64,000 nt of DNA from Anagrus nilaparvatae (Eukaryota > Arthropoda > Insecta > Hymenoptera > Mymaridae), in contig JAKSXM010000040.1 in NCBI GenBank assembly GCA_022575985.1, positions 18,308,001 to 18,372,000 of the forward strand, given 5' to 3'. Within the stretch, counting starts at the first letter, position 1. Each line of letters opens with the position of its first letter. The position numbers and the translations under genes are program-made. The notes below the pieces were generated by a model. That model was not told the DNA's origin, did no database searches, and was given only the letters and a program-made list of their open reading frames with translations. Below are positions 11,535-24,350 of this stretch, piece after piece.

Positions 11535-12150
11535 GGTAAAAATTTCTGGAGTTCGAATCTTCTGGAATTTTTAATATTTTTAGCCATTGATCATGTTATG
11601 TGTCCCTTAAAATTAAAAAAATAATTTTGAAAATTTATTGACGATACCGACGGATATATCAGCGTCTGAAATTTCATTAATTTTTGAGGTACTTAATTAA
11701 TCAAGACTTTTTTATAAATAATCTAATTTTAAAAATCTTTGAATATAATAATAATTAGGACATTATTTAGCATCGATTCAATAAAAAAAATCTCAACTTT
11801 TAGCAATAATGTGAAATATATTTCAAGTTTTTTGATTTTCGTCCAAACTTAAATTTTTCAAAAAATCAATTTATTCGCGGCAAAACGTAGAAAATCAACA
11901 TTTTTTTTTGGGAATCGATGCTAATAATAATGTCCTAAATATAATATATTCAAAGATTTTTAAAATCAGATTATTTACAAAAAAACTCTTGGTTAATTAA
12001 GTATCTCAAAAATTAACGAAATTTCAAGCGCTAATATTTCAGTCAGTAGTCAATAAATTTTCAAAGTTATTTTTTTAATTTTAAGGTACACATAACATGA
12101 TCTATGGCTAAAAATATTAAACATTCCAGAAGTTTTGATCTCATATGAGC
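11535..12150. mobile_element. foldback element with ~240-bp arms
   Basis: The left arm at about 11535-11785 reads as the inverse of the right arm at about 11910-12150. Matching words include tttttagccat against atggctaaaaa, and aatcgatgc against gcatcgatt. The central ~120 bp is unpaired. No coding capacity. Confidence 0.75.
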
Positions 12151-12437
12151 AATTATTTTAAAATTGATACTTAATTCGAGCCTGGAATCGTAAATTTTTT
12201 TTGTTGAGAGCACATCGATATGACCCGTGTACCTGAGCTACCCTAAATTTTTAAAATAACTTTTTAGGTAAAAAAACTTTTTTAAAGTAGATAAGAAAAT
12301 CTGTGATTACCAGGGAAAAACCACTTTAGAAGAAAAAAAAACTACATTTATAAGGTTTTTCCCCTGTACGAATCCTGAAAATTTTCCATATAAAAAAACC
12401 CTTTCGATTTTGGACGAAATAAAAATTGTCATAAAAA

Positions 12438-14414
12438 TCTTGTTTGCCCAATCAATTTGAGAAACCGTGGTTATTTTAAATATTTGAACATCGGTTTTAG
12501 CGCCAAAACTTTACGTAGTATATGTATTATTAAAAAAAAATACTTCTTTTCCCTCTCAAAAGATATCCTAAAGAGCGTTGCAACACGTTGCCGTACCTGC
12601 CTGTAATCTCGTTGATTTACAAGATACATGCAACATTCACTTTTACAACTCATCTATGCTTGTCTGATTGTACTTATTTTTATGTGCGTTTGAAAGTTTA
12701 AAAAAATACGCAAGCAACGACATGTTGCTTAACTATACGCAAAGTAAGTATATTTTTTTATGCGTGATTTTTTTACACATTTGTAAGGATTTTCACCCGT
12801 ATGGAAAGGCATCCTATGGAAATAAAAATTTTAATTGAATAACTTTTAAGAATTAACTTCTAATGAATTATTATAGAAAATTCCACTAAAGTTCCGCTAG
12901 ATACACAGATAGAAATTTAAACAGCAAATCTGAAAAAAATATTTGAACAAAGTAACATGTCATAAAAAAATTTTTATAAACTTTGCTGTTTGTTACAAGA
13001 TTTACTGTTTAATATTCTAACTGTGTATCCAGTCAACTTTTAGTGCACTTTTCTATAAATTTATCAGAAGTTTTAAGTCTTGAAATTTGATAACCCTTCG
13101 GGACTTACACATACTTATTATTAAACCATAATATTAAACTGCGCCTCGCGCAGGAAAAAAAATTTTTGCAAGAAATAAAATTTTTCAAAACTTTTCGAAT
13201 TTAAATAGTTAATGAATGACTAAGCAAAAAGTCGACCAAAAATAAATGACTTATTTTCCCTTCGGAAAATTAGCAAAAGTATTTGATTTTTCTGCATTTT
13301 CTATTCATGCTACGTGGTCGGCGTTTGTTTTCCGATGGATTTTTTTAAAATTTAAAGTATATCTAGGCATATGCCGACTATATTAAATTTACCCGGAAAA
13401 TCGGTTTTCTGATACAATTTAATTAGGTTGGAAAAGCCCATAGTAACCAAATAATTTGGTCGGCATTATTAAATTCAGGTTCTATAGGTACAAACTAGCT
13501 TAGTTCTTTTCATTACAAGCGGTAATCGATCATAACATTATTTTGTGTTATCGGCTGAAGGGTTAAAATGAAAATTGAGCTGTCTGCAGCTGTGGTATAA
13601 AAGTTGGAAAAAGCCAAGCAAGAGAGTTGATTTTCTCGCGTATGCACAGTTCAAAAAAAAATTTTGGACTCCAGAATAGAATTCTACGGAAAATTTCATA
13701 TGGGGCACTGTTATTAAAAAAAAATTTTACTGTAAAGTACGCGTTAGCGAGAAGATTTAATGAACAAAAATTTCTCAAAAATTAAAAATTTCAAAAGATT
13801 GAAAAAAACAAAGATCGCTGTAAAAAATTATATTGCCCATAACTATTTTTCTGCTTACTTTAAATGATTCTAGGTGGTCTCAAAATTTTTCCAAATTTAT
13901 CTTCTTGCAAAATTATATAAATAATTTTTTTTGTAAAAGCAATATTTTTCCAGATATTCACGCAAGAACGATTCAGTTTGTTGATTTTTCGTTCAACAGC
14001 ATTTTTTGCCATGTCATATCTCCTTTAATATTAATCGTACGAAAAAAAAAATCGCTTTATTTGTCAACGAAAATACTTCGTGTTGGTGATATATAATTTC
14101 TTTTGTAATACTACCAAATTTGAAGTAAAATTAAAAATACTTGAAAAAAAATTTAAAAATTTTTTGGACAAAAATCACACTTTTCATTGCGCTATAACTC
14201 TGAAGGTATGTATGTTTAACCCTCCGTGGGGTGACTATATTTTTACCCTCGCGTTTGGGGTCACTGTAACGATATCGACAATGCCAATTTTTGGCTCCTT
14301 TAAAAATAATTTTTGGCCAAATTTTTTTTTTAAGGTTTTAGATAAATATTTCAATTAAAGTATAAAAAAGGTTTTAGGCCAAAATGTCCGCTCAGTTTTG
14401 GGCAAAAAATTCTG
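12438..14414. mobile_element. 2-kb dispersed duplicate, copy 1
   Basis: From aatcttgtttgcccaatcaa to ttttgggcaaaaaattctgg the sequence is repeated at 20986-22981 with few changes. It carries no convincing open frame: the longest shared frames are AT-rich and lack domains. It includes a nested inverted-repeat element at 12850-13078. The right-hand end word (tgtccgctcagttttggg) also occurs at 34797, so the end belongs to a wider family. The element class is not determined. Confidence 0.75.
12850..13078. mobile_element. nested MITE-like inverted repeat
   Basis: Left arm 12850-12931 and right arm about 13000-13078 are inverted copies with about 80% match (gatacacag facing ctgtgtatc, aacagcaaatct facing agatttactgtt). 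A second copy sits at the same relative place, about 21436-21664, in the other 2-kb duplicate, so insertion preceded the duplication. Confidence 0.7.
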
Positions 14415-14898
14415 GAATGGCGGAAAACGAGGATTTTTTTAACTTTCGGTCCAAAATTTATATCTCCGGCCCTAATTGATATTAAGGGGAAATATTCTAG
14501 GGATTTAATCTTCAGATATATATCTTCAAAAAAAAAGCCCAGATTTGGCTCCTTTGCGAAAACCATATTTATTTTGCAATCGGAAAAATGGTGTTTTTTC
14601 GATTTCAAAAATTTCAAAAAATTGAAGGTTTTATGGGTTAAACACCACCCCAGGGGCATTAAATGTCGAAAAAATTATTTGTAGATGAACTTCAACATTT
14701 ATATGAATAAATAAAAAAAAAAATGCCCAAAAAAAATTGGCCGCAACAACCGGATAAGCTGTAATAACCAGAAAAAAAATGATGTTTTTTTTGGGAAAAA
14801 TTAAAAAAAAATATTTTAACACTTTTTATTATTTTTTTTTTTATTTTAAACACTATATTATAAATATTTAAAAAAATTAAGTACAAAATTTAAAAATT

Positions 14899-15000
14899 TT
14901 ATGTTCTACATTTATAACAAATATTGACACAATGCTCGTCGCACGCTGCTCTTCCACAGTTAGAACAGCAAAAAATTGTTCTCTTCTTATCAGCGGTCAT
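14899..15000 (-). pseudogene. piggyBac-type C-terminal cysteine motif, relic
   Basis: On the minus strand a 33-residue frame contains C-x2-C-x4-C-x2-H-x4-C-x2-C (CSNCGRAACDEHCVNICYKC) right before a stop codon. Cysteine/histidine knots of this spacing close many piggyBac transposases. The frame is closed upstream by a stop a few codons before the ATG, and no DDE catalytic core was found between 15000 and 15700. If the assignment is right this is a decayed tail only. Confidence 0.4.
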
Positions 15001-15349
15001 CAGTAATGGCGGATTTTAGTAAGTCACGTGGTTTCCCCCTTTTTATTGGGAAAACTTTACACGTAAAGCATAGGAAAAATTATGAAAATTGGAGATTAAA
15101 CAATTATAAACTGTATTTTGGATACAATTTTTTTAGCATAGCAAATGTTATAATAAAATGTATATGGGCGTTTTTCACGGGAACTGTATATTTTTTTATT
15201 GTTTACGGCAGAACACTTATTACCTTTTTTTTCAAATTTTTTCGTAGTTTTATGCTTTTCAAGGTCCAAATAACCTAAAATTTTCAATGGCACTGCTACA
15301 AATATAAAAAAAAAAATTCTACGTGTTATTCTTATGGGGTTTTTTATTT

Positions 15350-15930
15350 ATGCGGACGTTTTTGACACGGACATTTTTGACATTTCGAGACTAATATTTA
15401 AATAGCTCTTGATTGAAGCCACAAAATTTTCTCATATTTTGGATATCTTATTTTTTCATCAAAACACGTTACTGAACCACATGCATAAGGTAAAATATCG
15501 CATACATTTTGAGAAAACGACCTGGACGTTTTTGACATTTTTATTTTGTATGAGCGTTTTAAAAATTTAAAACTGAAAATTTTCGTTGATAAACCTTTTA
15601 TTATCCAAACTTTAAGTTTTCCACGATTCATATATGAGTAGTTAAGTAATGAAAAAATGTAGGCAGACCCACAAAGTGTGTAAATATGTACTGCGCATTG
15701 GTAAAACGGTTGGAAGCTTAAAAATATCTAAAACCGGGGACAGACTTGAATACGACGATACGCTAAGAGGACTGTATAAAAATTTGTTTCGTTGAAAAAA
15801 ATGAATTTTTGGGACCTAAATACGTCATATGCACCCAACAGAAAAATTTAAATTCAAATTTTAAGCCGTATGTTAATACTCAAAGTTTACAGTTTAGCAA
15901 GGACAGCGGACGTTTTTGACATTTTGATCA
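15350..15930 (+). repeat. scattered ggacgtttttgacat words
   Basis: The phrase gacgtttttgac, followed by acatttttgacattt or a shortened form, appears at about 15355, 15522 and 15908, about 170 and 390 bp apart in otherwise unalike AT-rich DNA. It may be a decayed tandem repeat. No gene is seen from 15000 to 16150. Confidence 0.4.
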
Positions 15931-16151
15931 CATAGGCTCAAGAAAACTTTTTCGTTAACTCACCATTATATGCGCAGTTGATTTGGACTTTGAAAAAAAA
16001 TTATTTATTAACTTTTGAAAAGAAAAAAAAGTGGAAAAGAGCTTTCGTTTCGGTTATAAGTGGGGGGTGGGGGCACTATGTATTCTGTTCCTGTGAAAAG
16101 CACCATATTTATTTTATGAAATAAATGCAAATGTATTAAATTAGTTTTTGT

Positions 16152-16545
16152 GTTAGGGTAGAAAGGGTGGTTTTCGCCACCATTAAGAAAATTTGAAATT
16201 AAACTATGGATATTTTAAAATATTATGCAAATGCATGGCTAAAAAGTGTTTAAATGTTTTTGAGAAAGATAATTATTAATTAAAATTCCGACCCTGGTAA
16301 TTTCCAAAACTTATTTTTTGTAAAACCTAACCTTTAGGTCCAAAACCCTGAAAAACCGGGGTTCTCGCCACCAAGCATATTAGCGAAATGGGTCAATATT
16401 CTTGTGGCTAGATGCAATGAGTCATTAAAAAATAGATTTTTTAGACTTTTAAGGTAATTAGCACCACATTTTAAAAGCTTACAGTTCAAATAACGAGGGT
16501 GGCGAAAACTGTATACACTGGCGAAAACCCCCTTCTCTACCCTAC
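16152..16545. mobile_element. 394-bp TIR element (MITE)
   Basis: Imperfect terminal inverted repeats of about 27-30 bp: the left end reads gttagggtagaaagggtgg then ttttcgccacc, and the right end is its complement, ending ccccttctctaccctac. An inner inverted word, ttttcgccacc and ggtggcgaaaa, extends the right arm. No coding potential. Target-site duplication not clear. Confidence 0.75.
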
Positions 16546-16999
16546 AATTTGATTAAATTTGATAAATTATTCATAAAAACTGTTAATAATTGTTATCGCT
16601 AAGAAAATGCAAGCAATAATGATATTTTTTTTTTCTAAGAGAAAAATAATATCAATACTTTTGAGTCATCAAACAGAAGATTGCAATGTTTTCATTGTTA
16701 TTTTACAAAGACAAAATACATCATTGTAATGGGATGAATGTATTTTATGCTAATTAATATTCTTTAACAAAAAATCTGCAAAAAAATCAATTATTTCACC
16801 CAAAAACAATAAAATATACACAAAAAACATATGATCATTGGTAAGAGTGAGCATTATTTAGTGATTTCAGAAGTGCAGTATACGGAAAAATTTATAAGAA
16901 TAAAAAAAAAATCAATTTAAATACATTTAGAACTTATTTTTTCACTATTCATAACAAAATACGGTTATTAAAGAATTTTTTGATTTTTTGATTTAAAAA

Positions 17000-17430
17000 A
17001 ATTGTTTGAAAATTTATCCCATTTTAGGGGCTGATATCTCATTTCGTAGGGGTTGTAGCTAAAAATGAGCTCCAGAAATGAAAAAAGCGAACCAAAATAC
17101 CTGTTATGTGAGTTTTTTAGCTCAAAATATTCAATCTTTCATTTATTTATAAAACTCACCCCTTTGCTTACTAAAGACACCGCAAGGGAGGGTTGTGATG
17201 GCTGATACATGCTTACTTTACTTTTAACTATTTTTTTGGATTTCTAGTAATAATTTTTTATGCTAAATAAAAACTTTTTTGCATTTGGGAAGAACTTAAG
17301 TTTCTTTAAGAATTATTTGAAAATTTACCCCACTTTAGGGGTTGATATCTCGTTTCGCAGGTGTTGCATCAAAAAACGGGCCCCGGAAATGTAAAAAGTG
17401 ACCCGAATGCATTTTTACTCTGTGCAAGCT
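17000..17430 (+). repeat. two-copy direct repeat, ~300 bp apart
   Basis: The ~110-bp segment at 17005-17115 (tttgaaaatttatccc, then ggggctgatatctcatttcg) returns at 17310-17420 with about 75% identity. Non-coding. The flanks at 16546-17000 and 17430-17800 show nothing else recognisable. Confidence 0.65.
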
Positions 17431-17934
17431 TTAAATTTTGAACTGAAATTGAAATTTAAGGACTTGTGTATTCGAAAATCAGAAAATTGACACAAATAAA
17501 AAAACACATGAGAGTACATGCTCACTAAATTAAGAAACATTGTTTTCCTTGCATTGTTTTGCATGCTTCAATTATACACGCTAACTTTAATTTTGTTGAA
17601 TAAGAAAGTAAATTAATTTTGTAATTAATGAAATTATTTCAATTTGTTACCTGATATTACATTTTCTTTCAATTGAATTTCCATTATTTAATCAAAAGAT
17701 TATATGATTAAATTTAAATAACTTAAATTGTTGTTTAAACAACTTTGGTCAGTTTTGGTAACTCCAAAATTTATAACAATATAACAACAGGTATATACAC
17801 ATAGGTATATTTATGGGCATATCCATTACTTTTCATACAAAAGTGTGCGCACCTAAGTTAAATTCAAATTACTTTAGAACTTACTTTATTTTGTCAATGC
17901 ATTTAGGTAGTTTTTGGCCCAAAAAAATAATTTT

Positions 17935-18220
17935 TGCATATAAACAGTTTCTTATTTTTAAATATTCGAATAAGCAGGAAAAAATTCGACAATTTCAAAA
18001 AAAAAAATTTTATTTTAGACCGAAAAATAAGCGAGTTATCATTATTTCGAGTTAGAATACTGTATAATGACCCTAAAAATGGGATTTTTGGAAAATTTTT
18101 TAAAAAATCTTAAAATGATGATAACTTGCTTATTTTTCGGTCAAAAATAAAAATTTTTTTTTTAAAATCAGCTCATTTTTCCCTGGCTATTCGAATATTA
18201 AAGAATAAAATTTTTTTGGT
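17935..18220. mobile_element. foldback inverted repeat
   Basis: The words ttcgaataagcagg, gaccgaaaaataagcgagtt and atcatta at 17965-18045 face their complements at 18117-18200 across a ~70-bp loop. Arms are about 80 bp. No coding potential. Confidence 0.65.
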
Positions 18221-18784
18221 TGACCCCTTAACCATTTATTGGCCAATATTGGTCCAATTATTACACATTTTCAGAGTCTTATATCTACGAACAGAAGCCA
18301 ATACCATCGCCCAAATTTTTAGGGAATTTTTTTTAATATTAAAAGAAGCTTCCCTGAAATTTTCAGCCCTTAAAGTGCTCAGAGAAAAATTTTGCAGACG
18401 ATTAAAGTTGTTAAAAAATCGATATTTTCGGAAACAGCAAAGTTTTAATTGCTTATATCTCCGGTCTCTGATGAGCTTTTTTAACGTTTAAGATCTCATT
18501 TGAAAGGTCTTTGCTAGACGCTTTTAATGAAATCAACCGGAAGTCTTTAGCTAATGATGCTGAGTCACAATTTAAGTTCAAAAATCAGCATTTTTCGATA
18601 AAATGAATCTTACGTTAATCAATGCCAGTAAAAATCAACTTCATGAAACTTTTCAAAAATTTTTTTGGTAAAAGTTGAAAGTTCAAGGAAAAAAATGAGA
18701 CCAACTAGATATTTTTTAGACTAATCCTTGAAGCCTACTTAAACATAAAAACATGCAGGATTTTAGAAAGAGCCATTACGATAA

Positions 18785-18985
18785 ATGAATTCCCAATATA
18801 AACCTGTTCAAGTGATTACTGCTTTTTCTACTTCTTTATTAGTGAATGCCAAATTGCATATTAATTTAAAACCAGCTTCTAAAGAGGGTCTAACTTATGT
18901 AAACATAAAAGTTTATTGGGAATTCAACGATATGGATTATTACCAAGTTATAGATGTTTATACGAGTAAGAATCATAAGCCTTGA
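18785..18985 (+). pseudogene. possible cystatin-like fragment
   Basis: A 66-codon frame starts right after a stop codon. The segment PVQVITAFSTSL resembles the QxVxG loop of cystatins and is followed by beta-strand-like text (YVNIKVYWEFN), where cystatins carry a second loop. The usual glycine and PW are absent, and no acceptor splice site or other exon was identified. Could equally be a chance frame in repeat-rich DNA. Confidence 0.2.
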
Positions 18986-19289
18986 ATTCACCCTGTTTGC
19001 ATAATTGAAAATTATTTAATAAGTATGAAAATTATTTGATAAATAAAATCCAAACTAGAATGTATAATCATATTTGGACCTAAAAAATATAAAATCTATT
19101 TGATAAGTATTTTACAAGTAGTTTCATTGATGCGTTCTCAAAAAGCCTTTGAAAACCATTACTGGATTTTATATACAGTATGGGTCCAAATTTTATAAAA
19201 TTCTAATTTAAATCTACTTTGTCAAGTAGTTTTCATTTATATAAGCAGGCTTAATTCTTTGCTTTTATAATATTTATAAAATTTCAACT

Positions 19290-19400
19290 ATTTGCAATAC
19301 TTTTGGTACATAATAGTACAGTAGCTTGAGTCCATAACTGTTTTTTTGCCAAAAAATTCTAAAAAATTAAAAATCCTAGATAAAATCCTTTTTTTTAATG
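19290..19400. repeat. dispersed ~110-bp repeat, copy 1
   Basis: The segment containing ttggtacataatagtaca, gcttgagtccataac and aaaaatcctagataaaat is repeated with about 88% identity at 34022-34130. Confidence 0.75.
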
Positions 19401-19769
19401 CAAAATTACATTGAAATAAAGTGCATTTTTTTGAGTTGAATACATAGTATGGATCTCTAATAAGTAATTTCATACCAAGTTTGCACATATTTATAAAGAT
19501 TTTTTAACTGAAAAAAATTCCGGAAGTTGATATTTATTCTCTAAAAACAAAAAATTATAAAACCTGAAAATTTAATGCCCAAGGAAATTATTGCCCACTC
19601 TCTCATATTATTAGGTATAGCCGTGTAATATTTAGGTCAAAGTCTGGTATCTTAAAAAAACTGATTGGACTGGGTTCAGTATGTGAAAATCTGACGCTAT
19701 GCAAATTTTTAAGGTGCTAAGTTCAATATTTTCGAAATGGCAGCTGTTTTTCGATTTTTTTTAATTTAG

Positions 19770-19890
19770 CTATACAAATTTTCACAAAAACCAAAAAGCG
19801 TTTTAAAATGCTAATTTTTACTGGAAAACATACTTTTATATGTTGTAAAGACATGCAAACAGCCCTGCATTCATTCTAAGGGGAATTTTG
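19770..19890. repeat. third partial copy of the 1.19-kb repeat
   Basis: About 115 bp (agctatacaaattttcac to attctaaggggaatttt) match 9765-9880 and 11033-11160 nearly perfectly, then similarity stops abruptly on both sides. Confidence 0.8.
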
Positions 19891-19977
19891 GGGCTAGATA
19901 CGCAAATTTACTTGCTGGCTCAATGTTATAAAATAGGTTTTTCGATAATTTTCAACAAAACGCTAAAACCTCAAAAA

Positions 19978-20490
19978 TTAACCAAAATACTTCTAGTTAG
20001 TCTACTTTTTTTGGCGTAAGAGTCACCTTTCAAACGACGTCAGCCGTATATTTTTATCACTGTTTCTCTCAGCGCTATAGTAAATTAACCTATGGGTAAT
20101 TTTTGACCCAAAAGGCCCAGAAGGTTTTTAAACTTGTTTAAATTGCTGCCAAAATTGTAATTTTCGACAAAATTGAGTTTTACAGGCCTTAAAAGTTTTC
20201 TGCAAGCTTCAAGTTTCCAAAAATTTTTTACTCGTCTCTTTTCTTTCATAAGTTTTTAAGATATTGCTTTTCAAAGATAATGATAAAAATTGATTTTTTT
20301 TTTAAACCCTGAAATTGGGACTCTGACTTTAAATTATCATCTCTGATTAATAAATTAATTAAAAGCGATGAGTAAAAAATTTTTGAAAATTTGAAGCTTG
20401 TAGAAAATTTTTAAGACCTATAAAACTCAATTTCGTCGAAAATTACAATTTTGGCAGCTATTTAAATAAATTTAAAAATTGGTCGTTATA
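19978..20490. mobile_element. foldback element, family F, right end lost
   Basis: Starts with aaccaaaatacttctagttagtc, the terminal word of the complete element at 24773-25359. The inner arms (20125-20240 and 20345-20480) are inverted copies marked by caaaattgtaattttcgac and its complement. The right terminal word was not found. Confidence 0.65.
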
Positions 20491-20985
20491 AGTATTTGTT
20501 ATAATTTGGTGTTACAAATATGAATTTAACTACCCTTATCAGTCAAAAATTATACACCGTGTAAACTTGAAAAAAAATTGGTAATTTTTGAAAATAAACG
20601 CATAAAAATGAAAAATATTTGAGCTATATAATCATTAATGGAGTTTTATTTGCTTGGAAAAATATGTTCTATGAGATAAAAAAAAAAAGACAAAATATTT
20701 AAGATAGAAAAGTATTTTTACTTCATATTTAACTAAAATTAAAAAATTGGGACTCTATACGGGTTCTATCATTATAGCGCATTAAAATAATTATTTTCAG
20801 CCATTTTTGCGTTTGGGATTTTTGTAAAAAAAGTAAGAAAAATGAGTCCTAATTTTTTTTATTATTGCTGTAAAAAACTTACATTAGCATGAATTAAATG
20901 ATATTGCAAGCCCAGCGTCGTCTGCTTAACCCTTTTTTTTTTTTAATAGAATGTACTGCAGGTTTTCTTTCATTTTTTAACTGAA

Positions 20986-22981
20986 AAAATCTTGTTTGCC
21001 CAATCAATTTGAGAAACCGCGGTAATTTTAAATATTTGAACATCGGTTTTAGCGCCAAAACTTTACGTAGTATATGTATTATTAAAAAATACTTCTTTTC
21101 CCTCTCAAAAGATATCCTAAAGAGCGTTGCAACACGTTGCCGTACCTGCCTGTAATCTCGTTGATTTACAAGATACATGCAACATTCACTTTTACAACTC
21201 ATCTATGCTTAATGTCTGATTGTACTATACAGTACTGTACAAAAAATTATGAAAAAATATTTTTATTTTTATGTGCATTTGAAAGTTTAAAAAAATACTC
21301 AAGCAACGACATGTTAACTATACGCAAAGTAAGTATATTTTTTTATGCGTGATTTTTTTACACATTTGTAAGGATTTTCACCTTTATGGAGAGGCATCCT
21401 TTTGAAATAAAAATTTTAATTGAATAACTTTTAAGAATTAACTTCTAATGAATTATTATAGAAAATTCCACTAAAGTTCCGCTAGATACACAGATAGAAA
21501 TTTAAACAGCAAATCTGAAAAAAATATTTGAACAAAGTAACATGTCATAAAAAAATTTTTATAAACTTTGCTGTTTGTTACAAGATTTACTGTTTAATAT
21601 TCTAACTGTGTATCCAGTCAACTTTTAGTGCACTTTTCTATAAATTTATCAGAAGTTTTAAGTCTTGAAATTTGATAACCCTTCGGGACTTACACATACT
21701 TATTATTAAACCATAATATTAAACTGCGCCTCGCGCAGGAAAAAAAATTTTTGCAAGAAATAAAATTTTTCAAAACTTTTCGAATTTAAATAGTTAATGA
21801 ATGACTAAGCAAAAAGTCGACCAAAAATAAATGACTTATTTTCCCTTCGGAAAATTAGCAAAAGTATTTGATTTTTCTGCATTTTCTATTCATGCTACGT
21901 GGTCGGCGTTTGTTTTCCGATGGATTTTTTTAAAATTTAAAGTATATCTAGGCATATGCCGACTATATTAAATTTACCCGGAAAATCGGTTTTCTGATAC
22001 AATTTAATTAGGTTGGAAAAGCCCATAGTAACCAAATAATTTGGTCGGCATTATTAAATTCAGGTTCTATAGGTACAAACTAGCTTAGTTCTTTTCATTA
22101 CAAGCGGTAATCGATCATAACATTATTTTGTGTTATCGGCTGAAGGGTTAAAATGAAAATTGAGCTGTCTGCAGCTGTGGTATAAAAGTTGGAAAAAGCC
22201 AAGCAAGAGAGTTGATTTTCTCGCGTATGCACAGTTCAAAAAAAAATTTTGGACTCCAGAATAGAATTCTACGGAAAATTTCATATGGGGCACTGTAATG
22301 AAAAAAAGTTTTACTGTAAAGTACGCGTTAGCGAGAAGATTTAATGAACACAAATTTCTCAAAAATTAAAAATTTCAAAAGATTGAAAAAAACAAAGATC
22401 GCTGTAAAAAATTATATTGCCCATAACTATTTTTCTGCTTACTTTAAATGATTCTAGGTGGTCTCAAAATTTTTCCAAATTTATCTTCTTGCAAAATTAT
22501 ATAAATAATTTTTTTTGTAAAAGCAATATTTTTCCAGATATTCACGCAAGAACGATTCAGATTGTTGATTTTTCGTTCAACAGCATTTTTTGCCATGTCA
22601 TATCTCCTTTAATATTAATCGTACGAAAAAAAAAATCGCTTTATTTGTCAACGAAAATACTTCGTGTTGGTAATATATAATTTTTTTTTGTAATACTACC
22701 AAATTTGAAGTAAAATTAAAAATACTTTAAAAAATTTAAAAATTTTTTGGACAAAAATCACACTTTTCATTGCGCTATAACTCTGAAGGTATGTATGTTT
22801 AACCCTCCGTGGGGTCACTATATTTTTACCCTCGCGTATATCGACAATGCCAATTTTTGGCTCCTTTAAAAATAATTTTTGGCCAAATTTTTTTTTTAAG
22901 GTTTTAGATAAATATTTCAATTAAAGTATAAAAAAGGTTTTAGGCCAAAATGTCCGCTCAGTTTTGGGCAAAAAATTCTGG
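20986..22981. mobile_element. 2-kb dispersed duplicate, copy 2
   Basis: Near-identical to 12438-14414, with a ~35-45-bp insertion near 21211 (tctgattgtactatacagtac) and small deletions. It includes the nested inverted repeat at about 21436-21664. Its right boundary runs into the TTTTACACA-rich region that starts at 22982. Confidence 0.75.
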
Positions 22982-23310
22982 GACGACTTATTTATTTTGC
23001 ACAAAAATTATTTTACACATCACGATTCTACACATGTTTTTATACACAATCGGATTTTACACGGGTCAAATTCAACACAAATCATTTTACACTAGAAAAG
23101 TTTTGCACAGTATTTTTCTGCACAATTTTTTTAGGGCAACATTCAACACCACTTTTTTATACACAACTAATATTCTACACATTCTTATTTTCCACAATGC
23201 AGTTTGAACACGTTCATTTTTTACACAACAATTATTTTACACAAACTATTTTACACTGTGTAAAATATGATTGTGTAAAACTTCACTTGTGTTAAATCGG
23301 AGTGTGTTAT
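22982..23310. repeat. degenerate TTTTACACA minisatellite
   Basis: The words ttttacaca, attctacaca and ttttgcaca recur every 10-25 bp across about 300 bp, ending in the dyad ttttacactgtgtaaaat. An inverted copy of its first ~85 bp lies at 34630-34716 (gtgttgaatttgaaccgtg on the plus strand). From 23310 to 24080 no gene or clear structure is seen. Confidence 0.7.
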
Positions 23311-24080
23311 AAATTTTAAGTTATAAGCTCGTCTAAAACAAAAAAAAAATCACGTAAGTGAACTCTTTTTTAATGCAAGATGCAGTTTGAGTAAGTAATG
23401 AAGGTGGTTTGACTACCTAATCATAATTTAATTAATTTTGCGAAATTCTGCAGAAATATCCTATTACATATGCTATTCAAAATTAGTTTTTGAAAATCAC
23501 CTTGAATTAATGATATGAAAAAGCAAATACTCAGGGTAAAAATTCTGTTCTAAAAGGAAAACTGGTTAAATCTGAAAAAATTTTGCACTGGACTTATTAA
23601 AAATAAATGGGGTACAAGTAAACTTTTAAATAAAATTTCGATAAAATTTTAACTCTGAAGCTAAAAATTGGAGTCATCATAAAGTGGACGACATAGAAAA
23701 CTAGTAAAATCTGAAGAAAAAAAATTAATTTTTCATTTTTTACTGGACTCTCAATATAAAAAAATGTATAACGGGTTTGTATACACACAACCCAAAGAGC
23801 ATCCCGGAATATTAGCGAAAAATCTGCACCAGAATGAAATCTAAAAAACCTTTTACAGATTGTTTATGCATAAAAAAAGTATTAAGTTCCCCGTTGGAAT
23901 TTTGCCCCCTGCGGCACTTCATGGGGCAGGGGAGGCAAAAACGCGTTTTTTTCTCTTTTTTTTCAAAAATTAATTACTCTGATTCCTTAGTACCAAAATA
24001 GGTCTGCATGGTCTTAAAAGATTCGTCTTTGATACATAACTATTTTTTCACAAACAAAAGTTAAAAAATAATTTTGCCTA

Positions 24081-24350
24081 CACTGAAAAAAAAATCCGCT
24101 TGTAGCTAGCGGAATTTTTTTTCTCGTCAAACGATTGCAAATGACTTGAAACGTAAAGAAAATTAAAAAAAAAAAATTTTCCCGCTTACTTGGGATATGC
24201 GTATATCGGTATGCCGAGATTTGAGAAAATTTTGGAAAAAGAAAAGAAAAAATGTTTTTTTTTTTAATTTTCTTTACGTTTCAAGTTATTTGCAATTGTT
24301 TGCAAAGAAAAAAAAATTCCGCTAGCCACAAGCGGATTTTTTTTTCAGTT
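24081..24350. mobile_element. 270-bp hairpin MITE
   Basis: Ends with cactgaaaaaaaaatccgct and its complement. The arms run about 100 bp inward with few mismatches (tagctagcggaatttttt facing aaaattccgctagccaca, then acttgaaacgtaaagaaaatt facing its complement). The loop is about 60 bp. Such near-perfect arms indicate a young insertion. Confidence 0.85.

Noticed and set aside
11540..11590. tRNA-like ggagttcgaatct word
   Set aside because: The GTTCGAATC box stands alone; no acceptor stem or A box pairs with it, and it lies in a foldback arm.
12471..22680. Paired frames at 12471/20894 and 13833/22417 as genes
   Set aside because: They lie inside the 2-kb dispersed duplicate, change length freely between copies and have no recognisable domain.
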